Shown: one piece after another, positions 63,424-64,000 of the stretch
Layout: each line of letters starts with the position of its first letter
Numbering within the stretch: position 1 is the first letter of the stretch
Source of the DNA: Nomia melanderi
Taxonomy: Eukaryota > Arthropoda > Insecta > Hymenoptera > Halictidae
Length of the DNA stretch: 64,000 nucleotides
Direction of reading: 5' to 3'
NCBI RefSeq assembly: GCF_051020985.1
Contig: NW_027475134.1
Location: 744,001 to 808,000, forward strand
The notes under the pieces: model-generated
What the model was told of the DNA's origin: nothing
Databases searched by the model: none
The model's input: the letters and a program-made list of their open reading frames with translations, nothing else
Translations under genes and position numbers: made by a program

Positions 63424-64000
63424 ACCAGGGGCGAGACAACCACCTTCTCATGGGGCCGGACACTCAGGGTCAGGGAAAAATCCAATATATATCTGGTGAT
63501 ATCTCGGGTGCTATTAGAGATAGCGCAATAAATCAAAGTGCACTACCTGTAGGAGGCCCTGGCGCATGAATCTCTGCAGCGGAAGCGTCCTCGGACCTCC
63601 AGGGGCCGAGACAACGACCGTCTCATGGGGCCGGACACTCAGGGTCAGGGTAAAATCCAATATATATCTGGTGATATCTCGGGTGCTATTAGAGATAGCG
63701 CAATAAACCAAAGTGAATTATCTGCAGGAGGCCCTGGCGCATGAATCTGTGCAACGGGAACGACCTCGGACCACCAGGGGCCGAGAAAACCACAGTCTCA
63801 TGGGGCCGGACACTCAGGGTCAGTGAAAAATCCAATATATATCTGCTGATATCTCGGGTGCTATTACAGATAGCGCAATAAATCAAAGTGCATTGTCTGT
63901 AGGAGGCCCTGGCGCATGAATCTGTGCAACGGGAACGACCTCGGACCACCAGGGGCCGAGAAAACCACAGTCTCATGGGGCCGGACACTCAGGGTCAGGG

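Larger units (their letters stand above)
1..64000 (+). repeat. 175-bp satellite DNA array, about 366 head-to-tail monomers
   Basis: The landmark series GATATCTCGGG, GCGCAATAAA, GGAGGCCCTGGCGCATGAA, ACCTCGGACC, GGGGCCGAGAAAA, CTCAGGGTCAGG and AAAAATCCAATATATAT recurs every 174-176 bases from end to end, always on the same strand. Between two equivalent points near positions 13 and 63,689 there are 364 periods with a net loss of only 24 bases. No interruption by unique DNA or a mobile element was seen. The consensus unit is about 53% G+C. Array size and nucleosome-like unit length are typical of eukaryotic centromeric or pericentromeric satellites; that location is inferred. The family is not one I recognise. 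Strand is arbitrary. Every stretch of the window is covered by this feature, so there is no other intergenic DNA to describe. Confidence 0.98.

Noticed and set aside
1..64000. Hundreds of 60-180 aa open reading frames on both strands
   Set aside because: They repeat with the 175-bp unit, overlap on opposite strands, share the same peptide with random changes and show no domain, signal peptide or codon constraint. They follow from a low stop density in a GC-rich repeat.
1..64000. CRISPR array
   Set aside because: The repeats are directly adjacent, with no unique spacers, and the unit is far longer than a CRISPR repeat.
1..64000. Telomeric or subtelomeric repeats
   Set aside because: GGGTCAGGG resembles TTAGGG-type words but never forms tandem short repeats.
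1..64000. Embedded transposon, retroelement or inverted monomers
   Set aside because: The 175-bp phase and orientation persist throughout; no insertion longer than a base or two and no target-site duplication was seen.
1..64000. Assignment to a named satellite such as the 174-bp frog or 171-bp primate centromeric repeats
   Set aside because: Unit length is similar, but I see no sequence resemblance to alpha satellite and cannot recall the frog repeat well enough to compare. Length alone is not evidence.

Overview
The whole window is one uninterrupted tandem satellite array. A monomer of about 175 bp repeats head-to-tail in a single orientation from the first base to the last, about 366 copies. 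I found no protein-coding gene, RNA gene, transposable element, CRISPR array or unique sequence anywhere. Open reading frames occur on both strands in every monomer, but they are by-products of the repeat: 175 is not a multiple of 3, the same 65-123 aa peptides recur in step with the monomer, and none resembles a known family. An array of this size with a nucleosome-scale unit indicates eukaryotic centromeric or pericentromeric heterochromatin. I do not recognise the satellite family, so I name no species. The consensus unit is about 53% G+C and keeps about nine CpG sites, so it is not an AT-rich alphoid-like repeat.

Each monomer contains an EcoRV-type GATATC, a dyad TATCTC-N11-GAGATA, an AATAAA hexamer, a G/C-rich core with a hairpin-forming dyad (arms CTCGGACC and GGGCCGAG around a 5-base loop), and an A5 tract followed by CCAATATATAT. 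Two monomer classes occur. Type A is the majority. Type B (about 60 copies by eye) has a normal left half, but the roughly 70 bp after the hairpin are replaced by a diverged segment with TCCGTCACCC and GTCATGTAAAAATCC. Within type A, two linked haplotypes are mixed: 'TTAGAGATA / AAACC / GAATTATCTGCAGG' and 'TTACAGATA / AAATC / GCATTGTCTGTAGG'.

Layout. 0-6.7 kb: near-identical 7-mer tandem copies plus a 3-monomer block seen three times, with some B monomers. 6.7-16.3 kb: more diverged monomers, few B, enriched in a CACGAGGGACCGAG core variant, with weak 5-, 6- and 10-mer registers and the only sizeable internal deletion (14 bp). 16.3-32.7 kb: B-rich domain built from overlapping 9-, 11-, 15-, 16- and 20-mer duplications. 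33.0-38.7 kb: a 5.75-kb segment with a clean 5-mer (876 bp) sub-array, copied almost exactly at 57.7-63.4 kb. 36.9-48.5 kb: 12-mer and 25/26-mer tandem duplications. 48.5-53.7 kb: type A only, with 10-mer and 23-mer duplications. 53.7-57.7 kb: 4-mer and 8-mer duplications ending at a visible recombination junction near 57.67 kb.

No genes work together here. The sequence records how a satellite grows: in-register unequal exchange at many scales, copy-number slippage of single monomers, and conversion-like swapping of monomer segments. A role in kinetochore or heterochromatin formation is inference from architecture only.
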